The notes below the pieces were generated by a model. The model searched no databases. It was given only the letters and a program-made list of their open reading frames with translations, and had not been told where the DNA came from. Both the position numbers and the translations under genes were made by a program. From assembly GCF_002127265.1 (NCBI RefSeq), contig NZ_NFUU01000001.1, positions 2,860,040 to 2,924,039 of the forward strand: DNA of 64,000 bases, given 5' to 3'. Below, piece by piece: positions 8,044 through 16,662 of this stretch. The stretch comes from Hydrogenophaga sp. IBVHS1 (lineage in GTDB: Bacteria; Pseudomonadota; Gammaproteobacteria; Burkholderiales; Burkholderiaceae_C). Each line of letters starts with the position of its first letter. Positions within the stretch are counted from its first letter, which is position 1.

Positions 8044-9492
8044 ATGACCGACACCGCATACGGCAAGCCTTTCCTCTACATCGATGGCGAATTCATCGAA
8101 GGCGGCGACCGCCAACACCAGGACATCATCAACCCCGCCAACGGCGAGGTGATCGGCTCGTTGCCGCACGCGCGCCGCGACGACCTTGACCGCGCACTGA
8201 ACGCGGCGCAACGCGCCTTCGAGAGCTGGCGCAAGAGTTCGCCGCTCGAGCGCTCGAAGGTGCTGCGCCGCGTGGCCGAGCTCACGCGCGAACGCGCACC
8301 GCAGATCGCCCGCCAGATCACTCTCGACCAGGGCAAGCCGCTGAGCGAGGCGCTGCTGGAGGTGACCACCTGTGCCGAACACGCAGAGTGGCACGCCGAA
8401 GAATGCCGCCGCATCTATGGCCGCGTGATCCCCGCACGCCTGCCCCACGTGCGCCAGCTGGTGCTGCGCGAGCCCGTGGGTGTGTGCGTGGCCTTCACGC
8501 CCTGGAACTTTCCGTTTAACCAGGCCATCCGCAAGATGGTGGCGGCGATCGGCGCGGGTTGCACGCTTGTGCTGAAGGGGCCAGAGGATTCGCCGGGCGC
8601 GGTGATCGCGCTCGCGCGCATGTTCCACGACGCGGGTCTGCCCCCGGGCGTGCTCAACGTGGTGTGGGGTGTGCCGGCCGAGGTGTCGGACCACCTGATC
8701 CGCTCGCCGATCTCGCGCAAGGTATCGTTCACCGGCTCGGTGCCGGTGGGCAAGCAGCTGGCGTCGCTCGCCGGCCTGCACATGAAGCGCATCAGCATGG
8801 AGCTGGGCGGGCACTCGCCGGTGGTGGTGTTCGACGACGCCGACGTGGACGACGCGGCCCATCTGCTGGCGCGTTTCAAGGCGCGCAACGCGGGGCAGCT
8901 GTGCATTGCACCCAGCCGCTTCTTCGTGCAGGAGAAGGTGTACGACCGCTTTCTCGACACCTTCACGAAAGCCTACGGTGGCTTGAAGGTGGGCGACGGC
9001 ATTGACAAGGACACGCAGATGGGCCCCCTGGCGCACCTGCGCAGGGTCGATGCCATGGAAGGCTTGGTGGCCGATGCGCTGGAGCGTGGCGCGAAGCTGG
9101 CCAGCGGCGGCACGCGGCTCGCTGGCCCTGGCTACTTCTACCCGCCCACCATCCTCACCGACATTCCCGACGACGCGCGCCTGATGGTCGAAGAACCCTT
9201 CGGTCCGGTCGCGCCGATCACGCGCTTCAAGGACACCGACGAGGTATTGAAGCGCGCCAACGCCCTGCCCTTCGGCCTCACCGGTTTCGTTTTCACCGGC
9301 TCCATCAAGACCTCGGAGCGCATGGTCAACGGCCTCGAGGTGGGCATGGTCAACGTGAACCATTTCGGCATCACGCTGGCCGAGACGCCGTTCGGTGGCG
9401 TGAAGGACAGCGGCATCGGCAGCGAAGGCGGCAGCGAAACCTTCGACGGCTACCTCGTCACTAAATTCGTTTCGCAGGCAAGCCCTGCTTGA
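8044..9492 (+). CDS. NAD(P)-dependent aldehyde dehydrogenase (cassette 1)
   Basis: A 482-residue aldehyde dehydrogenase with the general-base Glu E253 (MELGGHSP), nucleophile C287 (GQLCIAPSR), FTGSVPVGK cofactor loop and PWNFP motif. Succinate-semialdehyde/aromatic-aldehyde subgroup. In context it would turn 4-carboxybenzaldehyde, or another formyl benzoate from the P450/SDR steps, into the dicarboxylate for the Tph dioxygenase. Follows the SDR by 14 bases in the same operon. Confidence 0.85.
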   Translation: MTDTAYGKPFLYIDGEFIEGGDRQHQDIINPANGEVIGSLPHARRDDLDRALNAAQRAFESWRKSSPLERSKVLRRVAELTRERAPQIARQITLDQGKPLSEALLEVTTCAEHAEWHAEECRRIYGRVIPARLPHVRQLVLREPVGVCVAFTPWNFPFNQAIRKMVAAIGAGCTLVLKGPEDSPGAVIALARMFHDAGLPPGVLNVVWGVPAEVSDHLIRSPISRKVSFTGSVPVGKQLASLAGLHMKRISMELGGHSPVVVFDDADVDDAAHLLARFKARNAGQLCIAPSRFFVQEKVYDRFLDTFTKAYGGLKVGDGIDKDTQMGPLAHLRRVDAMEGLVADALERGAKLASGGTRLAGPGYFYPPTILTDIPDDARLMVEEPFGPVAPITRFKDTDEVLKRANALPFGLTGFVFTGSIKTSERMVNGLEVGMVNVNHFGITLAETPFGGVKDSGIGSEGGSETFDGYLVTKFVSQASPA

Positions 9493-9567
9493 TCACCAGT
9501 ACTACAAGAAGCCAGCACCGCCCAGGGGGCCGGACCCGCCTTTCCCTTCAATCCAGGAGACAACCTC

Positions 9568-10620
9568 ATGATGCAACGCAGAACCCTCATCAAATCGGCG
9601 GCGGCAGCCGCTTCCCTTGGAGCCCCCACCCTTGGCGTCTTCGCCCAGCAAGTGGTAACCCTGAAGTTCCATACCTTCATGGCGCCGACCTCGAATGTCT
9701 ATCTCAATGCACACAAGGCATGGATGTCGAAAGTGGAGAACGACTCGGGCGGACGTATCCGCTTCGAGGGCTTTCCTGCCATGCAGCTGGGGGGCTCACC
9801 AAGTCAACTTTTCGACCAGGCACGGGATGGTGTTGTCGATATCGTATGGACTTTGGCTGGACTTACCCCCGGTCGATTCCCTCGGACCGAAGTGTTCGAA
9901 CTGCCGTTCATGACCATGGACGGCATCGGAGCGTCGCGTGCCGCCTGGGAGTACCTCGAAACCCACGCCAGCGATGAGTTCAAGGACGTCCAACCACTCG
10001 CTTTTCATACCCATGGTCCAGGAGTGCTGCACTCGAAAAGCAAGGCCATCAACAGCGCTTCCGACCTGCGCGGCCTGAAGATGCGAGGGCCGACCCGCCA
10101 AGCGACTAAGTTGCTCGCAGCAGCAGGAGCATCCGCGGTAGGCATGCCGCTGCCACAGATTCCAGACGCGCTGTCCAAAGGCGTCATTGACGGCGCAGCC
10201 TTGCCTTGGGAAGTGATTCCTTCGGTCAAGGTGCATGAGCTTGTTCAGCACCACAGCGAGTTCGCGCCCGGCAAGCCAGCTCTTTACAACACGGCGTTTG
10301 TGATGGTGATGAACAAAAGAAAATATACATCGTTGCCTCCGGATATCAAAAAGGTGATCGACGACAACTCGGGCCTGGAAACCTCGGCTTGGTTCGGCAA
10401 GGTGCAACAAGATCATGACCCCATCAGTCGCAAGATGGCGACCGATCGAGGCAACAAGGTACACGTGTTCAGCGAATCGGAAACCAGCGAGTTTGTCAAA
10501 CTGACTGGCACCATCGCCAGCGAATGGGTCCAGGAGATGGACAAGCGCGGGCAGGACGGTGCCAAGCTCTTGGCTGGCGCAAAGGCGCTCATTGCCAAAC
10601 ATAAACCAAAGGCTGCATGA
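9568..10620 (+). CDS. TRAP transporter solute-binding protein (DctP family), orphan
   Basis: A 350-residue periplasmic binding protein with a twin-arginine-like signal (QRRTLIKSA, cleavage near FAQQ). Family marks include [27 protein letters not shown] (the carboxylate-binding arginine region) and ALPWEV. Preceded by AGGAG. No DctQ or DctM membrane subunits are encoded anywhere in the window, so it must borrow a permease or act as a sensor. Its place matches tphC in Comamonas, but TphC is a Bug-family protein. Stop overlaps the next start by ATGA. A second ATG at 9571 is equally possible. Confidence 0.85.
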   Translation: MMQRRTLIKSAAAAASLGAPTLGVFAQQVVTLKFHTFMAPTSNVYLNAHKAWMSKVENDSGGRIRFEGFPAMQLGGSPSQLFDQARDGVVDIVWTLAGLTPGRFPRTEVFELPFMTMDGIGASRAAWEYLETHASDEFKDVQPLAFHTHGPGVLHSKSKAINSASDLRGLKMRGPTRQATKLLAAAGASAVGMPLPQIPDALSKGVIDGAALPWEVIPSVKVHELVQHHSEFAPGKPALYNTAFVMVMNKRKYTSLPPDIKKVIDDNSGLETSAWFGKVQQDHDPISRKMATDRGNKVHVFSESETSEFVKLTGTIASEWVQEMDKRGQDGAKLLAGAKALIAKHKPKAA

Positions 10621-11567
10621 GCGGCCTTGCGCGCCTGGCCATCTCGATCGGCGATCCGAACGGCATCGGACCGGAGATCACGCTAAAGGCACTTGCCACT
10701 CTGACAGAGTCTGAGCGCGACCGTATCACGCTGTTCGGCCCGAATTCGGTGCTGCGCCGCTGCGCCGAGCAATTGAACCTTAGCGGGATGCTAGATGGTG
10801 TTCGTTGCAACGAGGTAGGCGCCCTCGATCCGGCTGCAGCTGTACCTGGTCGCATCGACGCGGCCGCTGGCGCCTCGTCGGTGGCCAGCGCTACGGCGGC
10901 CATTCAGGCTGCGCAGGCTGGCGAGTTCGACGCCGTGATCGCCTGTCCTCACCACGAGACAGCGATCACGCAGGCAGGTATAGCGTTCAGCGGGTACCCC
11001 TCTCTTGTGGCGCGTGTGTGCGGCCAATCTGCCGACTCCGTTTTCTTGATGCTGGTGGGGGCGGGCTTACGCATCGTGCACGTCACGCTCCACGAGAGCG
11101 TTCAAACAGCACTTGATCGTCTGAGCACCGACCTGATCGTGCGCGCCACTCAGGCAGGCATCGTCGCGTGTCAGCGGCTGGGCGTGGAAACGCCTCGCAT
11201 CGGCATGTTCGGTATCAATCCACACGCATCCGAAGGTGAGCTTTTCGGACCGGAGGACGCTCGCTTGATGGTGCCTGCGGTGGCGCAGCTGCGCTCAGCA
11301 GGCCACCATGTCAGTGGGCCCACAGGTGCAGACACGCTGTTGGCAAACAGGCAGCACGATCTCTATGTGGCCGTCTTCCACGACCAGGGTCACATTCCAA
11401 TCAAGTTGCTGGCGCCCCACGCCGCAAGTGCCCTCAGCGTGGGAGGCAACGTCGTGCTGTCCAGTGTCGGGCATGGAAGTGCCATGGACATCGCCGGCAA
11501 GGGAATTGCCAGTCCCGAGGCCTTGCTTCGCACGATTTACCTGCTGAACTCCACGCTGAGCGAGTGA
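10617..11567 (+). CDS. tphB: PdxA-family dihydrodiol dehydrogenase (TphB-like)
   Basis: A 316-residue member of the PdxA metal-dependent dehydrogenase family: start [14 protein letters not shown], metal-ligand histidines in [14 protein letters not shown] and [11 protein letters not shown]. TphB, which oxidises and decarboxylates the terephthalate cis-dihydrodiol to protocatechuate, belongs to this family. In a cluster with TphA1A2A3 and far from any pyridoxine genes, the TphB role is much more likely than 4-phosphohydroxythreonine oxidation. It ends the first operon. Confidence 0.82.
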   Translation: MSGLARLAISIGDPNGIGPEITLKALATLTESERDRITLFGPNSVLRRCAEQLNLSGMLDGVRCNEVGALDPAAAVPGRIDAAAGASSVASATAAIQAAQAGEFDAVIACPHHETAITQAGIAFSGYPSLVARVCGQSADSVFLMLVGAGLRIVHVTLHESVQTALDRLSTDLIVRATQAGIVACQRLGVETPRIGMFGINPHASEGELFGPEDARLMVPAVAQLRSAGHHVSGPTGADTLLANRQHDLYVAVFHDQGHIPIKLLAPHAASALSVGGNVVLSSVGHGSAMDIAGKGIASPEALLRTIYLLNSTLSE

Positions 11568-11612
11568 CTTCTTAAATTTGACAGTCTCCTCCTATGGTCA
11601 ACCCAAACTGCG

Positions 11613-11960
11613 CTAACAAAGTCGTTCGAATTCCGACTGTTCGGGTGCGATCGCGATTCGTGAGGCGGACTGCTTCAGACGGTAGCTCTTGCCTTCGAAC
11701 CCCAGCGTCGAGCAGCGGTGTATCAGTCGATCAAGGATGGTGGTGGCCATGGTGACGTCAGCCAGGTACTTGCTCAGGTCCTGCACCAAAAGATTTGAGG
11801 TGATGACGATGGCGCGGCGCAGGTTGTAGCGCTGGTGAACGATGGCATAGAGGAGTTCGTCGCTGATGTCGGCGATGCGCCGGGCCAGAGACTGGTCATC
11901 TAGCACGAGCAGGTCCGAGGACTCCACACATCCCACGGCCTGCACGCTGGTGCTTGGCTG
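11613..11960 (-). pseudogene. istB: IS21-family IstB helper ATPase, C-terminal remnant
   Basis: On the minus strand the frame carries LLVLDDQSLARRI, LYAIVHQRYNLRRAIVITSNL, MATTILDRLIHR and FEGKSYRLK, the Walker B and C-terminal part of an IstB-type ATPase. The Walker A portion and the istA transposase are absent. Upstream bases to about 12110 carry no readable gene. An IS21-type insertion probably joined the two catabolic cassettes and then decayed. Confidence 0.75.
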
Positions 11961-12157
11961 TGGCGCACATGAGGACTCGGTCCTTGCGGTTCTCGTCGTG
12001 ATCTTGTGGATTTGGCGATAGCGCCGGATGTTTCGTGCCGACCCAGCCTAACAACATCGAAGGTCATTTTGGTAACCGCTCACGACGCCCCCAGTGTTTA
12101 CCCTGATTTCGTGGAGTGAACATAACCGTAGAATGAACAACATAATCACCAGACGGA

Positions 12158-12169
12158 CAATCCGGATTG
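12158..12169. promoter_or_regulatory. Perfect 12-bp palindrome CAATCCGGATTG
   Basis: Located 56 bases upstream of the second DctP gene in otherwise featureless DNA (12000-12225). It could be an operator for the second cassette. No promoter boxes are convincing around it, so the role is speculative. Confidence 0.25.
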
Positions 12170-12225
12170 CGAACTGGATCAAGTCTCACTTCCTAGGTAC
12201 TCACGCCTTCTCCTCAATTCACCAA

Positions 12226-13278
12226 ATGATCAACCGCAGAACCATCGTTCAGTTGGCAGTAGGGATGGCCTTGGGCGCTCCCTCGCTGACAGGCTTTGCT
12301 CAGCAGTCGATCACTTTGCGATTTCACACTTTCATGTCTCCCATGTCCAACGTATGGGTCAGCATGAACAAGGTATGGATGGAAAAGGTGCAACGGGAAT
12401 CAGATGGGCGCATCCGGTTTGAGGCGTACCCCGCGATGCAGCTTGATGGCGCGCCTGTGCAGCCATACGACCAGGCACGGGATGGCGTGGCTGACATCGT
12501 TTGGACACTGACCGGCTATTCACCTGGAGGCTTTCCTTGCAGCGAGGTGTTTGTCCTGCCGTTCATGACGACCAACGCCGAGGCTACTTCCAAGGCTTTC
12601 TGGGAGTTCATCAAGACAAAAGCGTCCAACGAACACAAGGAAGTGCATCCCATTGCAGTGCAGGTTCATAGGCCGGGGATGCTCCACACCCGCGACCGCC
12701 TCTTTGAGGCTCCGTACGACTTGCGCGGCCTGAAAATGCGCGGTCCAACCAGACAAACTACGAAGATGCTGGGATACCTCGGCGCCAATGCTGTGGGCAT
12801 GCCGCTGCCCAAGATTCCCGACGCACTGCAAAAGGGGCCTCTCGACGGTTGCGTGATCCCTTGGGATGTCGTTCCCTCCGTAAAGGTGCACGAATTAACG
12901 AAGTTTCACAGTCAGTTCGATCCAGGCAGTGGCGCGCTCTACACCACGACATTCGTGACGGCAACAAACAAACGGAAGTACGAGTCCCTGCCGCCAGATG
13001 TCCGGAAGGTGCTGGACCCCAACTCGGGCATAACCGCTTCTGCGTCCTTGGGGCGCGCCCACCAATGTGGCGACGACCCTGCCCGCAAGTTGGTGGAGGC
13101 ACGCGGCAACGTGACCCATAACTTCGGGCAGGTCGAAGCCCAAGAGTTCAGGCGCGCAGCAAGCCAGGTAGAGGTCGAATGGGTCAAGGACATGGAGAGC
13201 CGCGGCTTCGATGGTCGCGATCTTTTGTCAACAGCCCGGGCCTTGATCGAAAAGCACACAAAAACTACCAAGACATAA
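12226..13278 (+). CDS. TRAP transporter solute-binding protein (DctP family), second copy
   Basis: A 350-residue binding protein clearly paralogous to that at 9568-10620 (shared [38 protein letters not shown], GMPLPxIPDAL). The start is placed at 12226 because it gives a proper twin-arginine-like signal peptide (INRRTIVQ, cleavage near FAQQ); longer in-frame starts add unrelated residues. The ribosome site is weak. Again no DctQM genes are nearby. It opens the second cassette. Confidence 0.82.
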   Translation: MINRRTIVQLAVGMALGAPSLTGFAQQSITLRFHTFMSPMSNVWVSMNKVWMEKVQRESDGRIRFEAYPAMQLDGAPVQPYDQARDGVADIVWTLTGYSPGGFPCSEVFVLPFMTTNAEATSKAFWEFIKTKASNEHKEVHPIAVQVHRPGMLHTRDRLFEAPYDLRGLKMRGPTRQTTKMLGYLGANAVGMPLPKIPDALQKGPLDGCVIPWDVVPSVKVHELTKFHSQFDPGSGALYTTTFVTATNKRKYESLPPDVRKVLDPNSGITASASLGRAHQCGDDPARKLVEARGNVTHNFGQVEAQEFRRAASQVEVEWVKDMESRGFDGRDLLSTARALIEKHTKTTKT

Positions 13279-13287
13279 AGACACTCC

Positions 13288-14070
13288 ATGAATCAACTGC
13301 CCAAAGAAAACACCCCACGGCTGGCCAACCGGGTTGCGATCGTGACCGGCGCGGCGCAAGGTATCGGAGAGACATACGCTCGTGCATTGGCTCAAGAAGG
13401 TGCCTCCGTGGTCTGTGCCGATGTGCTGGACGCCACCGGGGTGGTCAACCAGATCATTGAGAAGGGTGGCCGGGCGGTGTTTGTCCACACAGACGTGACG
13501 TCCCGCGAATCGGTGGAGAAGATGGTTGGGTCCGCACTTCAGGCGTTCGGCCGCATTGACGTGCTGGTCAACAACGCCGCAATTTTCGGCAACCTTGCCC
13601 TCAAGCCGTTCGAGCAGATCGAGTCGACCGAGTGGGACAAGGTGATGTCCGTCAACGTGCGCGGCTCCTTCGAGTGCGCCAGAGCGGTCAGCCCCGTGAT
13701 GCGTCAGCAGCGCTACGGCAAGATCATCAACATCGCCTCCGGCACGGTTTTCAAGGGCACGCCGCTCTTCCTGCACTACGTCACCTCCAAGGGCGCCGTG
13801 GTGGCGATGGCGCGCTGTCTGGCGCGTGAATTGGGTAACGACAATATCTGCGTCAATACACTGGCGCCGGGCCTGACCCTGAGCGCCAATGTCAGCGCAA
13901 ATCCCGACTGGCAAGGCTCAATCGCTTCAGGCATCGTTTCGTCCCGCTGCATCAAGCGTGATCAGGTACCCGACGACCTGACCGGCACCTTGATCTACCT
14001 CGCCAGCGCCGACAGTGACTTTGTCACCGGTCAGGTGATTGTGGTTGATGGCGGATCGGTCACACATTGA
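13288..14070 (+). CDS. SDR-family alcohol dehydrogenase (cassette 2)
   Basis: A 260-residue classical SDR with GAAQGIGE cofactor loop, NNAA, and the Ser...Tyr-x3-Lys triad (NIASGT, HYVTSKG). Paralogue of the SDR at 7274-8029. In this cassette it would oxidise an aromatic alcohol, for example vanillyl or 4-hydroxybenzyl type, before the adjoining ALDH. Substrate not proved by sequence. Confidence 0.82.
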   Translation: MNQLPKENTPRLANRVAIVTGAAQGIGETYARALAQEGASVVCADVLDATGVVNQIIEKGGRAVFVHTDVTSRESVEKMVGSALQAFGRIDVLVNNAAIFGNLALKPFEQIESTEWDKVMSVNVRGSFECARAVSPVMRQQRYGKIINIASGTVFKGTPLFLHYVTSKGAVVAMARCLARELGNDNICVNTLAPGLTLSANVSANPDWQGSIASGIVSSRCIKRDQVPDDLTGTLIYLASADSDFVTGQVIVVDGGSVTH

Positions 14071-14078
14071 GCACTCCT

Positions 14079-15545
14079 ATGCACGCCACAGCAGAACTCT
14101 TGATCGATGGCCGGTGGATGCCCGCCAGCCAGGGCCTCGAAGTGCCCAGCCTGGACCCGGCCAACGGCAGCCAGATCGGTTGCTTCAGCGCTGCCACCCG
14201 GGCAGACGCAGAGGCGGCCATTTCGGCTGCACGCAGAGCCTTTGAAAAGCCCACGTGGGCCCAGTCGCCGCGGCTGCGGCAGAACGTGATGAACGAATGG
14301 GCAAGCCGGCTAGAGCACAAGGCTGAAGCACTGGCCCAACTGCTAACGCAAGAGAATGGCAAGGTGATCGCGCAATCGCGGGGTGAGCTGATGGGAGCCA
14401 TCTCGGAGATCCGTTACTACGCGGGTCTGGCCCGGCACATACCAGGCCACGTGCTCGAGGTGGAACCCGGCGTATTTTCCACGATGCTGAAAGAGCCGGC
14501 CGGCGTCGCCGGCATCATCGTCCCTTGGAACGCTCCCGTGATCCTGCTTATCCGGTCGATCACCCCCGCGTTGGCCGCTGGCTGTACTTGCGTGGTCAAG
14601 CCTGCACCGCAGTCCGCACTCATCACCGCTGCGGTGATCAGGGAACTGGCCGACGTGACTGGACTGCCGCCCGGTGTGGTGAACCTGGTGAGTGAGCAAG
14701 GCCACGACGTGGCGCAGTTGCTCACCTCCTCGCCAGAGGTGGATGTGGTCAGCTTCACGGGCTCCAACCTGACGGGGCAGCGCATCATGGCCGCCGCTGC
14801 TCCCACTATGAAGAAACTGTCGCTCGAACTGGGTGGCAAGTCATGCTGCCTGGTTTTTGAAGATGCCGATATCGACCACATCGCGCCTCAACTGGCTGCC
14901 GCTGCGACGGTCATCTCTGGTCAGCAATGCACGGCGGCGCGCCGGGTGTTGGTTCACGCGTCACGCTATGAGGCGATGAAAAAAGCGCTGGCCAATGCAC
15001 TGGCGGCAATCAAAGTGGCGCCCGGAAATACCCCGGGCGCCCAGATGGGTCCCTTGATCGATCTCTCTACCACTGAGTTGGTGCAACGTCGCATCGAGCA
15101 GGCGATGGACGACGCAGACGAAGTGATCCTGCGCGGTCAGCGTCTCGGCGGAAACCTGCGGCTTGGCGGGTTTGTCTCGCCCACCTTGGTCGCGCACCGG
15201 GATGCCAGTGCATCTTTTGTCCAAGAGGAGATTTTCGGCCCCTTGGTCGTGCTGGAAAAGTTTGAAACCGAAACCGAAGCGGTGGCGCGGGCCAATCACA
15301 CCGAGTTCGGGTTGTCCGCGAGTGTCTGGACCGAGCAGGGCGCGCGCGCCTGGCGTATCGCTCGAGCGCTGCGCAACGGCACCGTTTGGATCAACGACCA
15401 CAACAAGCTGTGCGCTGAAGCGGAGACCGGCGGCTATCGCCGCAGTGGCTTGGGCCGTCTCCACGGCTTTGACGCGTTGATCGATTTCACCGAGATCAAA
15501 CACATCTATCAGAACGTAGGTGTGCTTGATCCACCCAAGGGCTGA
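14079..15545 (+). CDS. NAD(P)-dependent aldehyde dehydrogenase (cassette 2)
   Basis: A 488-residue aldehyde dehydrogenase with E250 (LELGGKS), C284 (GQQCTAARR), FTGSNLTG and PWNAPV. The ATG at 14079 is used; a TTG twelve bases earlier overlaps the SDR stop. It is of the betaine-aldehyde/aromatic-aldehyde type and not a close copy of ALDH 1, so the two cassettes share order more than sequence. Being followed directly by vanA, vanillin or a related methoxybenzaldehyde is an attractive substrate. Confidence 0.83.
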   Translation: MHATAELLIDGRWMPASQGLEVPSLDPANGSQIGCFSAATRADAEAAISAARRAFEKPTWAQSPRLRQNVMNEWASRLEHKAEALAQLLTQENGKVIAQSRGELMGAISEIRYYAGLARHIPGHVLEVEPGVFSTMLKEPAGVAGIIVPWNAPVILLIRSITPALAAGCTCVVKPAPQSALITAAVIRELADVTGLPPGVVNLVSEQGHDVAQLLTSSPEVDVVSFTGSNLTGQRIMAAAAPTMKKLSLELGGKSCCLVFEDADIDHIAPQLAAAATVISGQQCTAARRVLVHASRYEAMKKALANALAAIKVAPGNTPGAQMGPLIDLSTTELVQRRIEQAMDDADEVILRGQRLGGNLRLGGFVSPTLVAHRDASASFVQEEIFGPLVVLEKFETETEAVARANHTEFGLSASVWTEQGARAWRIARALRNGTVWINDHNKLCAEAETGGYRRSGLGRLHGFDALIDFTEIKHIYQNVGVLDPPKG

Positions 15546-15593
15546 CTCCACAAGCCTGCCCGAATCCTTAGTACTTATAGGAGAGAACGAATC

Positions 15594-16628
15594 ATGTTTC
15601 CCAAAAACACGTGGTATGTAGGCGCTACGCCCAGCGAACTCGATGGAAAGCCCCTTGGCCGCAAGATTTGCGGCGAGTCCATCGTGTTTTTCCGTGGCCC
15701 CGACAACAAGGTGGCCGCTGTCGAAGACTTTTGCCCCCACCGCGGTGCTCCGTTGTCGCTGGGCAAGGTTGAAAACGGCAAACTGGTTTGTGGCTACCAC
15801 GGTCTGGAAATGGGTTGCGATGGCAAGACGGTTGCCATGCCATGCCAACGCGTGGGCGGCTTCCCCGCCGTGCGGACGTATCCCGTAGTGGAGCGCTACG
15901 GGTTCATCTGGGTCTGGCCTGGCGATGCGCAAGAGGCCGACCCCTCCAAGATCCACCATCTGGCCTGGGCCGATGACCCCGAGTGGGCCTACAGCGGTGG
16001 GCTGTACCACGTCAAATGCGATTACCGGCTCATGATCGACAACCTCATGGACCTGACTCACGAGACTTACTTGCACCCGAACTCAATTGGTCAAAAGGAA
16101 ATCGATGAGTCGCCGCCCAAGACGCGGATGGATGGAGACTGCGCCATCACCGAGCGTTACATGGAGGGCATCATGGCGCCGCCATTCTGGCGTGCGGGCT
16201 TGCGCGGAAACAACCTGGCCGACGATGTTCCAGTGGACCGGTGGCAAATCTGCCGCTTCTATCCGCCAAGCCATGTGCTGATCGATGTGGGTGTGGCGCA
16301 CGCGGGCAAGGGCGGCTTCAATGCAGACCCCAAGGTCAAAGCCTCCAGCACAGTCATCGACTTCATCACACCTGAAACCGAGTCCTCGACCTGGTACTTT
16401 TGGGGCATGGCCAGGAACTTCAATGCGCAGGACCAGGCGTTGAGCGAGCAGATCCGCACCAGCCTGAGCAAAGTTTTCTCCGAGGACCTCCAGATGCTGG
16501 AGATGCAGCAGCAGAACCTGGAGCGCAACGCCGGGCGCAAGCTACTGAGCCTGAACATCGATGGCGGTGGCGTGCAAGCCCGCCGCATCATCGATCGGTT
16601 GCTGGTTGCGGAAAAATCCGCTGCCTGA
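15594..16628 (+). CDS. vanA: Vanillate O-demethylase-type Rieske oxygenase subunit
   Basis: A 344-residue single-component-type Rieske oxygenase. Cluster ligands C47, H49, C66, H69; iron site D153-x2-H156-x4-H161. Text such as WYVGATPSEL, EDFCPHRGAPLSLG, CGYHGLEMGCDGKT, DYRLMIDNLMDLTHETY, MAPPFWRA and DRWQICRF follows Pseudomonas VanA nearly line by line as I recall it. It would demethylate vanillate to protocatechuate and formaldehyde. No vanB lies next to it; the nearest suitable reductase is 8.7 kb away at 25341. Preceded by a TAGGAGAG ribosome site. Confidence 0.9.
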   Translation: MFPKNTWYVGATPSELDGKPLGRKICGESIVFFRGPDNKVAAVEDFCPHRGAPLSLGKVENGKLVCGYHGLEMGCDGKTVAMPCQRVGGFPAVRTYPVVERYGFIWVWPGDAQEADPSKIHHLAWADDPEWAYSGGLYHVKCDYRLMIDNLMDLTHETYLHPNSIGQKEIDESPPKTRMDGDCAITERYMEGIMAPPFWRAGLRGNNLADDVPVDRWQICRFYPPSHVLIDVGVAHAGKGGFNADPKVKASSTVIDFITPETESSTWYFWGMARNFNAQDQALSEQIRTSLSKVFSEDLQMLEMQQQNLERNAGRKLLSLNIDGGGVQARRIIDRLLVAEKSAA

Positions 16629-16662
16629 TGTTTTCCCGATCCCACCACAACAGGAGACACAG

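Noticed and set aside
10617..11567. Pyridoxine biosynthesis gene pdxA
   Set aside because: Family match is real, but the setting among tphA, P450 and transport genes points to the TphB role; no pdx or ksgA neighbours.
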